This document shows, piece after piece, positions 52,090 through 60,604 of a DNA stretch of 64,000 nucleotides. Positions within the stretch are counted from its first letter, which is position 1; each line of letters begins with the position of its first letter. The position numbers were made by a program, and so were the translations under genes. The DNA comes from Planctomycetaceae bacterium. GTDB lineage: Bacteria > Planctomycetota > Planctomycetia > Pirellulales > Pirellulaceae. The stretch spans positions 62,001 through 126,000 of the forward strand of contig SXOA01000180.1 in the NCBI GenBank assembly GCA_005778405.1, read 5' to 3'. A model generated the notes under the pieces. That model saw nothing but the letters and a program-made list of their open reading frames with translations. It ran no database searches and was not told where the DNA came from.

Positions 52090-52097
52090 AAACACAC

Positions 52098-54503
52098 ATG
52101 CCCCAAGACCCCATCACCCTCTGCCTCCTCCTCATCCCCGGCCTCCCGCTCTTGGCCGCGGGACTGGCTGCACTCTGTGGCGTCATCCGCCTACCGCTGC
52201 TCAAGGAGAACGCTCATTGGCCGGTTGTGTTTGCGCTGCTCGGCTCACTGGCGGCGAGTGCGTTTCTGTTCTATGAGGTTCGAAATGCTCAAAACCCGAA
52301 TCAAAACACTGCCGCTTCCTCAGCGGGCTTTGAAAAGGTCGTGCCTCTGTGGACCTGGGCCAACATCCCGCACGCTTATGACCTGAAGTCGCAATTCCCC
52401 GAGGACACCGGCCCTCGCGATTTCCGCATCGAAGTGACTCTTCGCGCCGATGCCCTGACCGCCATGATGCTTGTGATGGTCACGTTCGTATCGACGCTGG
52501 TCGCCATCTTCGCCTCCGGCTACATGCACGGCGACCGCGGCTACTGGCGGTTCTTCGCCTACATCGGCCTGTTTGTGTTCTCCATGACGATGCTGGTCAG
52601 CGTCAGCAACTTCGTCCTGCTATTCGTGTTTTGGGAAGCGGTCGGCGTTTGCAGCTATTTGCTCATTGGCTTCTGGTACGAGAAGCCCGAAGCGTCCGCA
52701 GCCGGCATGAAGGCGTTCCTCGTCAATCGCGTCGGCGACTTCGGGTTTGCCATCGCCATATTTCTCATCTGGACTACCTACGGGACGCTCAATTTCCACG
52801 ATGACGGCGCAATCAGCGGCATTCTCGGCCAAAGCCGCATCTCAACCGGCCATTACGTTACTGGCGGCCTTGCTACCGCAATCTGCCTTCTGCTCCTGCT
52901 CGGTGCTTGCGGAAAGAGTGCCCAATTCCCCCTGCACGTCTGGCTTCCCGACGCCATGGAAGGCCCCACTCCGGTCAGTGCTCTCATCCACGCGGCCACG
53001 ATGGTCACAGCCGGGGTTTACATGGTCGCCCGCTGCACGCCGCTGTTCATGGCTTCCCCGACGGCCCAGCTCGTCGTCTCCTGCATCGGCGGGTTCACGG
53101 CGCTGCTCGCCGGCCTCATCGCGCTCACGCAGTTCGATCTGAAGCGAGTATTGGCTTACTCTACTGTCAGTCAGCTTGGCTACATGTTCCTGGCCCTCGG
53201 CACCGGCATGGCCAGCGGAGTTACGGGAGGGATGTTTCACCTCTTCACGCATGCCTTCTTCAAGGCCCTCCTCTTCCTCGGAGCCGGCAGCGTGATGCAC
53301 GCGATGGGAGGCGTCATCGACATGCGGCAGTTCGGCGGCTTGAGGAAGCTGATGCCCATCACCCATGCGACCTTCCTCATCGGCTGCCTGGCGCTGGCGG
53401 GAGTCTTCCCTTTCGCCGGCTTCTGGAGCAAGGACGCCGTTCTCGGCTCCGTTCATGATAAAATCCATCAGCTCGATCACGAAATCGAGCACCGGGCTTC
53501 CTCACATGAAGTGGCTCATTCGCCCAGCCCGCTCGCCACCATTCCCGATGCCCAAATTCCCGCTTTTGAGCGCATCTACCAGATTCTCTACTATTCCGGC
53601 CTCTTCACCGCGTTCCTCACCGCATTCTACACCTTCCGGGCCTATTCTCTCACCTTTCACGGCTCCGAGCGGATCCCGCCCGCGGCCGGCCATCATGCCC
53701 ACGAGTCTCCGCTGGTCATGCTGATGCCCTTGGGGATCCTCGCCTTTTTTGCCGTCATTGTGGGGGTTGCCTTAACGAATGTTTGGGGCTGGTGGATACA
53801 CGGAAAGGACTCCGTCTTATTCGCACAAGCCAACTGGGGGCAGAACTATCTGGCTTACTTTCTCGCAAATACACCCTCCCTCGCTGGCGGCCTGGTTCAA
53901 TCCACAGTCAGTTATCATCCCGAATTCCACATCACCGTTGCCGGCGCTAGCACCCTCGCCGCCGCCCTCGGCATTGGCCTCGCACTTTATCTCTATCTCG
54001 GCGAGCGGAGCGAAGTTTCTTTCCTTTGGCGGCTCTTTAATCTGGAAGGGAGCGACCGGCTTACTGACCCGCAATGGGTCACGCGGCTGGAGCAGGTTCC
54101 CTGGATTGGCTTCGTCACCCGCCGCCTTCGCGGCTGGGGACTCGGATTCCTGGTCGCCATCGTGGGTTACTCCCTGGGGGCAATCACGCTCGTCTTTTTC
54201 TCCGCTCCGCTCATTCTGCTGGGGAACTTCATTTCTCCTTACAAAGCCTCGTACAACAAGTTTTACTTCGACGAGCTATACCACGCCTTGATCGTCACTC
54301 CACTGACGTACGTCGCCCGTTTCTGCTACTGGCTCGACCGCTGGCTGGTAGACGGGCTCGTGAACCTTGCCGGCGCGCTCCCTCCGCTCGCCGGCTCGTT
54401 GATGCGCAGCTTGCAGATGGGTCTCGTGCAGTTTTACGCCCTGGCGATGGTCCTGGGAGCGATTGTCCTGATATTGGCCCGGATCGCCTGGGTCAATTGG
54501 TAA
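52098..54503 (+). CDS. nuoL: NADH-quinone oxidoreductase subunit L, enlarged
   Basis: 801 residues against about 610-650 usually. It is one of the three antiporter-like proton channels; visible are FFAYIGLFVFSMTMLVSVSN, EAVGVCSYLLIGFWYEKPEA and GKSAQFPLHVWLPDAMEGPT (with the conserved Lys) and FSGFW-type FPFAGFWSKDAVLG. The extra length lies mostly in an inserted His-rich hydrophilic stretch of about residues 457-500 (LDHEIEHRASSHEVAHSPSP) and the periplasmic/C-terminal part, which should contain the lateral helix. The ATG at 52098 follows the nuoK-nuoL palindromic element. Confidence 0.93.
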   Translation: MPQDPITLCLLLIPGLPLLAAGLAALCGVIRLPLLKENAHWPVVFALLGSLAASAFLFYEVRNAQNPNQNTAASSAGFEKVVPLWTWANIPHAYDLKSQFPEDTGPRDFRIEVTLRADALTAMMLVMVTFVSTLVAIFASGYMHGDRGYWRFFAYIGLFVFSMTMLVSVSNFVLLFVFWEAVGVCSYLLIGFWYEKPEASAAGMKAFLVNRVGDFGFAIAIFLIWTTYGTLNFHDDGAISGILGQSRISTGHYVTGGLATAICLLLLLGACGKSAQFPLHVWLPDAMEGPTPVSALIHAATMVTAGVYMVARCTPLFMASPTAQLVVSCIGGFTALLAGLIALTQFDLKRVLAYSTVSQLGYMFLALGTGMASGVTGGMFHLFTHAFFKALLFLGAGSVMHAMGGVIDMRQFGGLRKLMPITHATFLIGCLALAGVFPFAGFWSKDAVLGSVHDKIHQLDHEIEHRASSHEVAHSPSPLATIPDAQIPAFERIYQILYYSGLFTAFLTAFYTFRAYSLTFHGSERIPPAAGHHAHESPLVMLMPLGILAFFAVIVGVALTNVWGWWIHGKDSVLFAQANWGQNYLAYFLANTPSLAGGLVQSTVSYHPEFHITVAGASTLAAALGIGLALYLYLGERSEVSFLWRLFNLEGSDRLTDPQWVTRLEQVPWIGFVTRRLRGWGLGFLVAIVGYSLGAITLVFFSAPLILLGNFISPYKASYNKFYFDELYHALIVTPLTYVARFCYWLDRWLVDGLVNLAGALPPLAGSLMRSLQMGLVQFYALAMVLGAIVLILARIAWVNW

Positions 54504-54516
54504 GTAACAAACACGC

Positions 54517-56187
54517 ATGAACGGATTGCTCCTAGCCACGGTTTTCCTGCCGCTCGTCGGTGCCGTCGCGCTCTGGATTGTCGCGCCGCTGGGGCGGGAT
54601 GCAGTTCGCTGGGCGGCACTCGCGATCACGGTGGGGACCTTTATCTGTGCCGCCCGCCTCATCGCGCACTTCCCGGCCGATGCCGCCGGACAGGCCAGCT
54701 ACGCTTTTACCCAGTGGAACTGGGTTGGCCAGGTTCCCAGCGTGAATCTTGATATCCGCTTCGCCCTCGGGCTCGACGGCCTTGGACTCTGGATGGTCGG
54801 CCTTTCCGCGCTGCTGATGATTACTTCGGTCCTAGTGAGCTGGGATGCAATCAAAGACCGCGCGCCCCTGTTCTATGGGATGCTCCTCCTTCTGGAGTTC
54901 GGCTGCCTTGGTGTCTTCTCGGCGCGAGACATCGTTCTGTTCTACATCTTCTTCGAGTTCACGCTCATTCCGCTGTTCTTCCTCATTGGCATTTGGGGGA
55001 GCGAGGACCGCCGTTATGCCGCCAGCAAGTTCTTCCTCTACACGCTGGCCGGCAGCATGCTGACATTCCTGGGCCTGCTGGCCATCGTGTTTTGGGCGTA
55101 CGGTCCCAGCAGCGGCGGCGAGAAGCTGGTTTTCTCCATTCCCGAATTGACCTCCCGTCTCGCGGACCACCCCATTCCTATGGGCTGGCAAATCGCCGTC
55201 TTCATCGCCCTCTTCGCCGGCTTTGCGATTAAAGTGCCGCTCTTTCCACTGCACACCTGGCTGCCGCTGGCCCACGTGCAAGCCCCGACCGCGGGCAGCG
55301 TAATTCTCGCCGGCATCCTGCTCAAAATCGGCGTCTACGGGTTCCTCCGCTTCAGCGTGCCGATGCTCCCGCAAGCGGCGGCGGTCATGATGCCGTGGCT
55401 CCTCTGGCTGTCGGTCGCTGGCATCATCTACGGGGCCCTCGTCGCCCTTGCCCAGTCGGACATCAAACGTCTCATCGCCTACTCCAGCGTCAGTCACCTC
55501 GGCTTCTGCATGTTGGGGCTGTTCGCATTCACCCCCACGGGCGTGCAAGGAAGCGTCCTGCAAATGGTCAATCACGGCCTCTCCACTGGCGGCCTGTTCG
55601 CCCTGGTCGGCATGATCTACGAGCGCTACCACACCCGCGAAATCGCCAGCTTCGGCGGCCTCGCCCGCAAGCTGCCGGTCCTGTCGCTGTTCATGCTGCT
55701 GTTCACGTTCTCCAGCATCGGTCTCCCCGGTCTGAACGGCTTTGCGGGGGAATTCCTGATTCTGATGGGCATGTTCCAGCGGGCCTGGACTGGCGCATCC
55801 GTCGAGTTGAAGCCTCAACTCCTGGCGATTGCCGTCCTTGCCGTCTCGGGCGTCGTCCTCGGTGCCTGGTACATGCTCCACCTCGTCCGCCGCGTCTTCT
55901 TTGGCCCGCTGCGTGAGCCCGCCGTGCATGCCGACGAAGACCACGCCCCGATTGCCGACTTGAACCTCCGAGAAATCCTCGCCCTCGCCCCTCTGGTGGT
56001 TTTCATCGTCTGGATCGGCCTGCGTCCCGCGGATTTTTTGACCCCCATGAACAACACGCTCGACCTGGCGACCAGGCAGGTGGTGAAGGAAGTTGACAAG
56101 CTTAGCCCCCGCGTCCACGCGGGGATTGCATCGCCGGAGGGGCACCGCGTGGACGCGGTGGCTAAGCATCTGCTGCCAGGCGACTAG
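54517..56187 (+). CDS. nuoM: NADH-quinone oxidoreductase subunit M
   Basis: 556 residues, second antiporter-like subunit. Conserved pieces are FYIFFEFTLIPLFFLIGIWG, PLFPLHTWLPLAHVQAPTAG and SVSHLGFCMLGLFAFTPTG. The last 30 residues (KLSPRVHAGIASPEGHRVDA and onward) are encoded by a palindromic element at 56100-56167, so the native C-terminus probably ended earlier and was extended. The gap to nuoN is six bases. Confidence 0.94.
   Translation: MNGLLLATVFLPLVGAVALWIVAPLGRDAVRWAALAITVGTFICAARLIAHFPADAAGQASYAFTQWNWVGQVPSVNLDIRFALGLDGLGLWMVGLSALLMITSVLVSWDAIKDRAPLFYGMLLLLEFGCLGVFSARDIVLFYIFFEFTLIPLFFLIGIWGSEDRRYAASKFFLYTLAGSMLTFLGLLAIVFWAYGPSSGGEKLVFSIPELTSRLADHPIPMGWQIAVFIALFAGFAIKVPLFPLHTWLPLAHVQAPTAGSVILAGILLKIGVYGFLRFSVPMLPQAAAVMMPWLLWLSVAGIIYGALVALAQSDIKRLIAYSSVSHLGFCMLGLFAFTPTGVQGSVLQMVNHGLSTGGLFALVGMIYERYHTREIASFGGLARKLPVLSLFMLLFTFSSIGLPGLNGFAGEFLILMGMFQRAWTGASVELKPQLLAIAVLAVSGVVLGAWYMLHLVRRVFFGPLREPAVHADEDHAPIADLNLREILALAPLVVFIVWIGLRPADFLTPMNNTLDLATRQVVKEVDKLSPRVHAGIASPEGHRVDAVAKHLLPGD
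56100..56167 (+). repeat. Three-way-junction-type palindromic element in the nuoM 3' end
   Basis: Outer arms GCTTAGC (56100-56106) and GCTAAGC (56161-56167) are reverse complements. Inside lie two perfect 8-2-8 hairpins, CCCCGCGT-CC-ACGCGGGG (56107-56124) and CACCGCGT-GG-ACGCGGTG (56143-56160), separated by 18 bases. The structure is fully inside the open frame. Confidence 0.85.
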
Positions 56188-56193
56188 AAACCC

Positions 56194-57825
56194 ATGTTCG
56201 TTGAATCCAAAACCATTTCGTTGCTGGCTCCTGAGATCATCCTGATGCTCGGAGCCACGGTCCTGTTCCTGCTCGGGGCATTCCGCGCGGGGCGCGCACA
56301 ACTCGTCGCCACGCTCATCGCGTATGCGGGTGCTGCTGTTGCTCTGGCCTGCTATGGCTCGCCGTGGAATACCGAAAGCACGCTCAGCGGCCCGCTCGTC
56401 ATCGATCCGATGAGCCTCGGCCTCCGCTGGATTGCCCTCCTGGCGGGCTTCATTTTCACGCTCGCCGGTAGCCGGCGGGACGTGGAGCTGGCGGCGGAGT
56501 TTCAAGGGACGCTCATGCTCGTCATTTGCGGGGCGATGCTCACCGCCAGCGCCAATGAACTGGTGCTGCTGTTCCTGGGCCTGGAGCTGATTTCCATTCC
56601 CACCTACGTCCTGCTCTTCCTCGGCCGCCGCGACCGGGCTTCGGCGGAGGCGACGATGAAGTACTTCTACCTCAGCCTGCTCGCCTCCGCGCTGCTCCTA
56701 TACGGATTTGCATTCCTCTACGGCATCAGCGGCACCACCGTCATTGTCGGTTCGGGCAAAGTCCAGGGCATTCGTGAAGCATTCCTCAACCAAGACTCAA
56801 CGGCCCTGACCAGTAGCCTCTTCAAGCTTTCCCCCATAGCCCTCGTCCTGATCACCGCCGGCTTTGGCTTCAAACTCGCCGCCGCGCCGTTCCAGTTTTA
56901 CGCCCCCGACGTTTATCAAGGCACCACCAACGCCAATACTGGCGTGCTGGCGGTCATTCCCAAGTTGGCCGGCGTCGCCGGATTTCTGCGGCTTGCGCTG
57001 CTCGTCATTCCTGGAACCGCAGTCGCCGACAAGGCCTTCGCCTGGCAACTGCCGCTGATCCTGGCGGTGCTGACGATGACCATCGGCAACGTCTGCGCCT
57101 TGTGGCAGAAGGACATCCGCCGCCTGCTGGCCTATTCGTCCATCGCTCACGGCGGCTACCTGCTGATCGGCCTCGCGGTCGGCGCGGCAAGCATGTCTTC
57201 GGGTTCGCACCAGGCAGCCGGCGGAGCTGGGGGGATGTTGTTCTATGTCCTGGTCTACGCCCTGGCCACGATGGGGAGCTTATGCACGCTCGCTTACCTC
57301 GGCTCGCCGCGGCGGGAACTCTCCGGCGTCGAAGAGCTTGCGGGTCTCGCCCGCAGTCAGCCACTCGCAGCGGCCACTCTGGCCATCTTTATGTTCTCGC
57401 TCACCGGCATCCCTCCGCTCGCCGGCTTCTGGGGAAAACTCACGCTCTTTGGCAGCGCCATCCAGCTTTCCGCGGCCAATCAGACATCGAACACCAGCCT
57501 TTCGCTGTGGTTCGTCGGCCTGGCCATCGTTGCCGCCCTCAACGCGGCCATCGGCGCGGCCTACTACCTCCGGATCATCGGCGTCATGTACTTCCAATCG
57601 CCGGGCTCTCCCGCCCCCGCTGCCGGCGGAAGACTGGCCCTTGTCGGCGGCGTCTTCTGCGCCCTGCTCGTCATCGGCAGCGGCATGTTCCCCGCCCAGA
57701 TTGTCGGCCTTTCCCTGCGCGCGGAACATAAGCTGGTGGAGCACGCTCCGTCCGTTTCCCCTCCCCCCCTGGGAGAGGGCCGGGGTGAGGGTCTGCCGAT
57801 CACCCCCTTGGTCACGGCTCGCTGA
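56194..57825 (+). CDS. nuoN: NADH-quinone oxidoreductase subunit N
   Basis: 543 residues, third antiporter-like subunit and last nuo gene. Seen: LVLLFLGLELISIPTYVLLF, FGFKLAAAPFQFYAPDVYQG and LLAYSSIAHGGYLLIGLAVG. The last 25 residues (SVSPPPLGEGRGEGLPITPL) are a translated family B repeat (57758-57792), so the tail is repeat-derived and its membrane function is doubtful. A LutA-like gene starts 11 bases after its stop. Confidence 0.94.
   Translation: MFVESKTISLLAPEIILMLGATVLFLLGAFRAGRAQLVATLIAYAGAAVALACYGSPWNTESTLSGPLVIDPMSLGLRWIALLAGFIFTLAGSRRDVELAAEFQGTLMLVICGAMLTASANELVLLFLGLELISIPTYVLLFLGRRDRASAEATMKYFYLSLLASALLLYGFAFLYGISGTTVIVGSGKVQGIREAFLNQDSTALTSSLFKLSPIALVLITAGFGFKLAAAPFQFYAPDVYQGTTNANTGVLAVIPKLAGVAGFLRLALLVIPGTAVADKAFAWQLPLILAVLTMTIGNVCALWQKDIRRLLAYSSIAHGGYLLIGLAVGAASMSSGSHQAAGGAGGMLFYVLVYALATMGSLCTLAYLGSPRRELSGVEELAGLARSQPLAAATLAIFMFSLTGIPPLAGFWGKLTLFGSAIQLSAANQTSNTSLSLWFVGLAIVAALNAAIGAAYYLRIIGVMYFQSPGSPAPAAGGRLALVGGVFCALLVIGSGMFPAQIVGLSLRAEHKLVEHAPSVSPPPLGEGRGEGLPITPLVTAR
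57758..57792 (+). repeat. Family B repeat, copy 3, inside the nuoN 3' end
   Basis: CCCCTCCCCCCCTGGGAGAG followed by GGCCGGGGTGAGGGT, matching copy 1 except in the loop. Translated as PPPLGEGRGEG. Confidence 0.7.
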
Positions 57826-57836
57826 GGACCCTGCCC

Positions 57837-58553
57837 GTGAAGCTTCAATTGATGATCACCTGCCTGGGAGACTGCATCCGGCCGGAGGCAGGGCAGGCGG
57901 TCGTCAAAATCCTGCGGCAGCTCGGGCACCAGATCGATTTTCCCCGCGACCAGACCTGCTGCGGTCAGCCGATGTTCAACAGTGGTTACGCGGAGCTGGC
58001 CCGCGAGCAGGCCCGTCACACCATCCGTGTCTTCGAGGGGGATGAGCCGGTTGTCGTCCCGTCTGGCTCCTGCGCGGCGATGGTCAAGGTGGAATATCCG
58101 CATCTCTTGGAAGGGGACGCCAAGTGGCACGAGCGGGCGCTCGACCTGGCCCGGCGGACCTTTGAGTTCAGTGACTTCCTCGTCAATCAGCTCCAGGTCA
58201 CGGACGTGGGGGCTAAGTACGCCGGCAAAGTCGCCTACCACTACGCCTGTCACTTGCGGATGCTGAAGCAGACAAACGAAGTGGAAACGCTGGTAAAGAA
58301 CGTACAGGGTGCCACCTACGTCCCCATCGCCCGCCAGGACCAGTGCTGCGGCTTTGGGGGATCATTCGCCGTGCGGTATCCGCTGGTCTCCGGGAACATG
58401 GTGGACGACAAGATGCGCTGCATCCTCGCCGCGGATGCCGACTGCCTCGTCTCCACCGACGCTGGCTGCCTGATGAACATCGGCGGACGGTTGCACCGCG
58501 AAGGGAAGCGGATTGAGGTATTGCATATCGCCCAGCTACTGGAAAAGCGCTAG
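57837..58553 (+). CDS. LutA/YkgE-like Fe-S oxidoreductase subunit
   Basis: 238 residues with two CCG domains: QTCCGQPMFNSGY near residue 40 and QCCGFGGSFAVRYP near residue 170, plus SGSCAAM and a later TDAGCLMN. The family includes LutA (YkgE), a subunit of the lactate utilisation complex, and heterodisulfide reductase-like subunits. GTG start with GAGGA eight bases upstream. It is 11 bases after nuoN and so likely cotranscribed. No LutB/LutC is present, so partner and substrate are unknown. The symbol lutA is withheld. Confidence 0.8.
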   Translation: MKLQLMITCLGDCIRPEAGQAVVKILRQLGHQIDFPRDQTCCGQPMFNSGYAELAREQARHTIRVFEGDEPVVVPSGSCAAMVKVEYPHLLEGDAKWHERALDLARRTFEFSDFLVNQLQVTDVGAKYAGKVAYHYACHLRMLKQTNEVETLVKNVQGATYVPIARQDQCCGFGGSFAVRYPLVSGNMVDDKMRCILAADADCLVSTDAGCLMNIGGRLHREGKRIEVLHIAQLLEKR

Positions 58554-59179
58554 GCCGCCTTCGCTTCCGCGCCGATTCCAATCCCCCGCAGTGACCAGTT
58601 GTGCGGATACCAGAGGACGGCCAGCGACAAGATCGCTCCGATCACGCACCAGAGCATGTCCCACTGCGTTTCACAAATGTCCCCCTGGTAGCCGAGAAAG
58701 TGGTCGGGCGAATCGCCGGACAGGAGCGTCGCCCACCACTCCAAAAATTCAAAGAAGGCGCTGAACGCCAGGCAGCTCGCGAACACAAACCACGCCAGCC
58801 AGCCGCCGCTCTTCACGGGGGAGCAACGGATGTAAAGCTCGCGGAAGATGATGGCGGGAACGAACCCTTGCAGAAAATGGCCAAAACGGTCGTAGTGGTT
58901 TCGCTGCGTCCTCATGATTTCCTTGAGCCAGACGCCGATGGGCATCTTCTCATAGGTCCAGTAGCCCCCCGCGATCAGGACCAGCGAATGCAGCACCAGC
59001 AAGCGATAGAGCAGCGGTGACAGCGGGAACCAGCGGCGGGTGATCGCCAGGATCACAAGGCCGCCGAGCACCCAGCCGGCATCGAGCAACACATTGACGT
59101 GGTCCTCGGCGAACACCAACGCGGCCACGAATGCCGCGGCAGTGAGGGCGAACAGGCTGTAAAACTCAGAGTCTCGCAT
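58550..59179 (-). CDS. DUF2238 membrane protein (YjdF-like)
   Basis: 209 residues with about six transmembrane segments. HYDRFGHFLQGFVPAIIFRE and EFLEWWATLLSGDSPDHFLG contain the family acids and His; CETQWDMLWCVIGA completes the signature. DUF2238 is uncharacterised. It is 24 bases downstream of the YiiX-like gene on the same strand. Its stop codon and that of the convergent LutA-like gene share the palindrome CTAG (58550-58553). Confidence 0.82.
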   Translation of the reverse strand: MRDSEFYSLFALTAAAFVAALVFAEDHVNVLLDAGWVLGGLVILAITRRWFPLSPLLYRLLVLHSLVLIAGGYWTYEKMPIGVWLKEIMRTQRNHYDRFGHFLQGFVPAIIFRELYIRCSPVKSGGWLAWFVFASCLAFSAFFEFLEWWATLLSGDSPDHFLGYQGDICETQWDMLWCVIGAILSLAVLWYPHNWSLRGIGIGAEAKAA

Positions 59180-59203
59180 GGTGGTTCACGGTTTGGCCGC
59201 AAC

Positions 59204-60559
59204 TCAGCGGTGAGTCCTTCGCATCAACGCTTCGGCCGGCTTTCCGGTTAACAAGTGCTGGGCATGCTGAGGACAGAATGCGGCCAGCGGCTCGAAGACA
59301 TTTCGGTCGAGGGCCATCTGAATCAAATCCTCCGCGGCCAGCGTCATCCGTCCGGCCCGCCGCGTGAGTTGAAACTGCACGCCGCCGACTCCTTCGTAGG
59401 AACGATAGACCACCTCTGTGCACACCAGCCGATCCGAGCGGCTGAAGTCGAAGTCAAAATCGTAGGACTTCCCTTCGTGAAACAGACCGCGGGCCAGGGC
59501 CTCGGCGATATCGGACTCGTCCAGCTGCGGGCGGAGGACGCAGATGGCATCGACGCCGCACGGCGAAGCGAGCGAGCGGATCAGCACGCCGTCCTTCATC
59601 GCCTCGAGCACCCGCCGGGGTTCCGCCGCATCGCCGGAAAGGAGCCGCCGCCAGCGTGGGGCCACGTTGGCATGGCCCGCGATTCCGAGCTGCTCCATTT
59701 GCGACTGGTCACCCAAGAACAACGCGGCATGCGGCCAATAGCCCGGCAGGAAATAATTGGTCAGGGCATGCTCCTTCCGCGTGATGAGCACGTCTCCGGG
59801 CCGCAGCACCTCTCGCAACTGGGCGATCACAGCCGGCGGCAAATGTGGTTTGTGCAAGGGCTGAACGGAGATGTGGGCGGCGACTTTCCCCGCGAGTTTT
59901 TGCAGTCCATACATTGCCCGGTGGAGCAGATCCCGGTTCATCGCCGTCCAGAGTTGCCGGGTGCGCAGCCGCAACCGGGCAGTTGCATAGGTTGCAAAAT
60001 CGACGCTGAGCCTGGACTTCAGCCGCTCGATGATTTCCATCAGCGGCGTGAAGAGCGAGTCCTTGCCGACTTCCCGGAGTTCCCCCTGGTGCTGTTCCCA
60101 GTATTGCAGGGCGTGGTAAAGGTGCCAGGCGTGAATCGGGCTGGTCAGCGAGGCCTGCACCGTGTCATACGTCCCCTCGGGGATGCCGAACGCCGGCTCC
60201 GGTTCGTTGAGCTTGGCCCGCACGATGTGGCGGTCGTGCAGGTTCTCGCGGAGGAACCGGGCGGCATCGATCAAAACCAGGGCCGCGGCGAATGCGACCA
60301 AAAATGCCGCCGGCCGATGGTCGCGACCGAGCGCCTCGTCGTCCTTAAACTGATAGACCAGCTCGATCAGGGCGTTGCGGGCCTGCCAGTAAGAAACAAG
60401 CAGGTGGCGGACCTCCTCGTCCTCCGTCGGTGTGAAGTACCCCCGCTTGGTTACCGACAGCGTCGCCAGCAGGTGCTTCGCATCGGCCGTGAGCTCGGCG
60501 AAATGCCGCGCCACGGCGGTGACGGTGCGGGCTCCTGCGGTTATTTGCTCGGGAAACAT
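59204..60559 (-). CDS. YiiX/YebB-like NlpC/P60 cysteine hydrolase
   Basis: 451 residues. The N-terminal 250 residues are helical and unassigned. The C-terminal part holds LRPGDVLITRKEHALTNYFL followed by PGYWPHAALFLG (His) and SDRLVCTEVVYRSYEG (Cys), the arrangement of permuted NlpC/P60 enzymes. The family acts on lipids, peptides or amidated substrates; the exact one is unknown. ATG at 60559 is preferred to a TTG at 60592. It lies 45 bases past the DUF1501 stop, so it may belong to that operon. Confidence 0.78.
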   Translation of the reverse strand: MFPEQITAGARTVTAVARHFAELTADAKHLLATLSVTKRGYFTPTEDEEVRHLLVSYWQARNALIELVYQFKDDEALGRDHRPAAFLVAFAAALVLIDAARFLRENLHDRHIVRAKLNEPEPAFGIPEGTYDTVQASLTSPIHAWHLYHALQYWEQHQGELREVGKDSLFTPLMEIIERLKSRLSVDFATYATARLRLRTRQLWTAMNRDLLHRAMYGLQKLAGKVAAHISVQPLHKPHLPPAVIAQLREVLRPGDVLITRKEHALTNYFLPGYWPHAALFLGDQSQMEQLGIAGHANVAPRWRRLLSGDAAEPRRVLEAMKDGVLIRSLASPCGVDAICVLRPQLDESDIAEALARGLFHEGKSYDFDFDFSRSDRLVCTEVVYRSYEGVGGVQFQLTRRAGRMTLAAEDLIQMALDRNVFEPLAAFCPQHAQHLLTGKPAEALMRRTHR

Positions 60560-60604
60560 AGGATTAGCATTAGGGGAATCCGAGCCCGGCAAACAATCAT
60601 TACG

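Noticed and set aside
51762-52097. Upstream extension of nuoL through the nuoK end
   Set aside because: It would read the nuoK coding sequence in another frame and the palindromic gap; the ATG at 52098 begins the normal membrane N-terminus.
54832-56505. A 557-codon minus-strand open frame opposite nuoM and nuoN
   Set aside because: It is antisense to clearly conserved membrane proteins, has repetitive charged composition and no start signal; an artefact of high GC.
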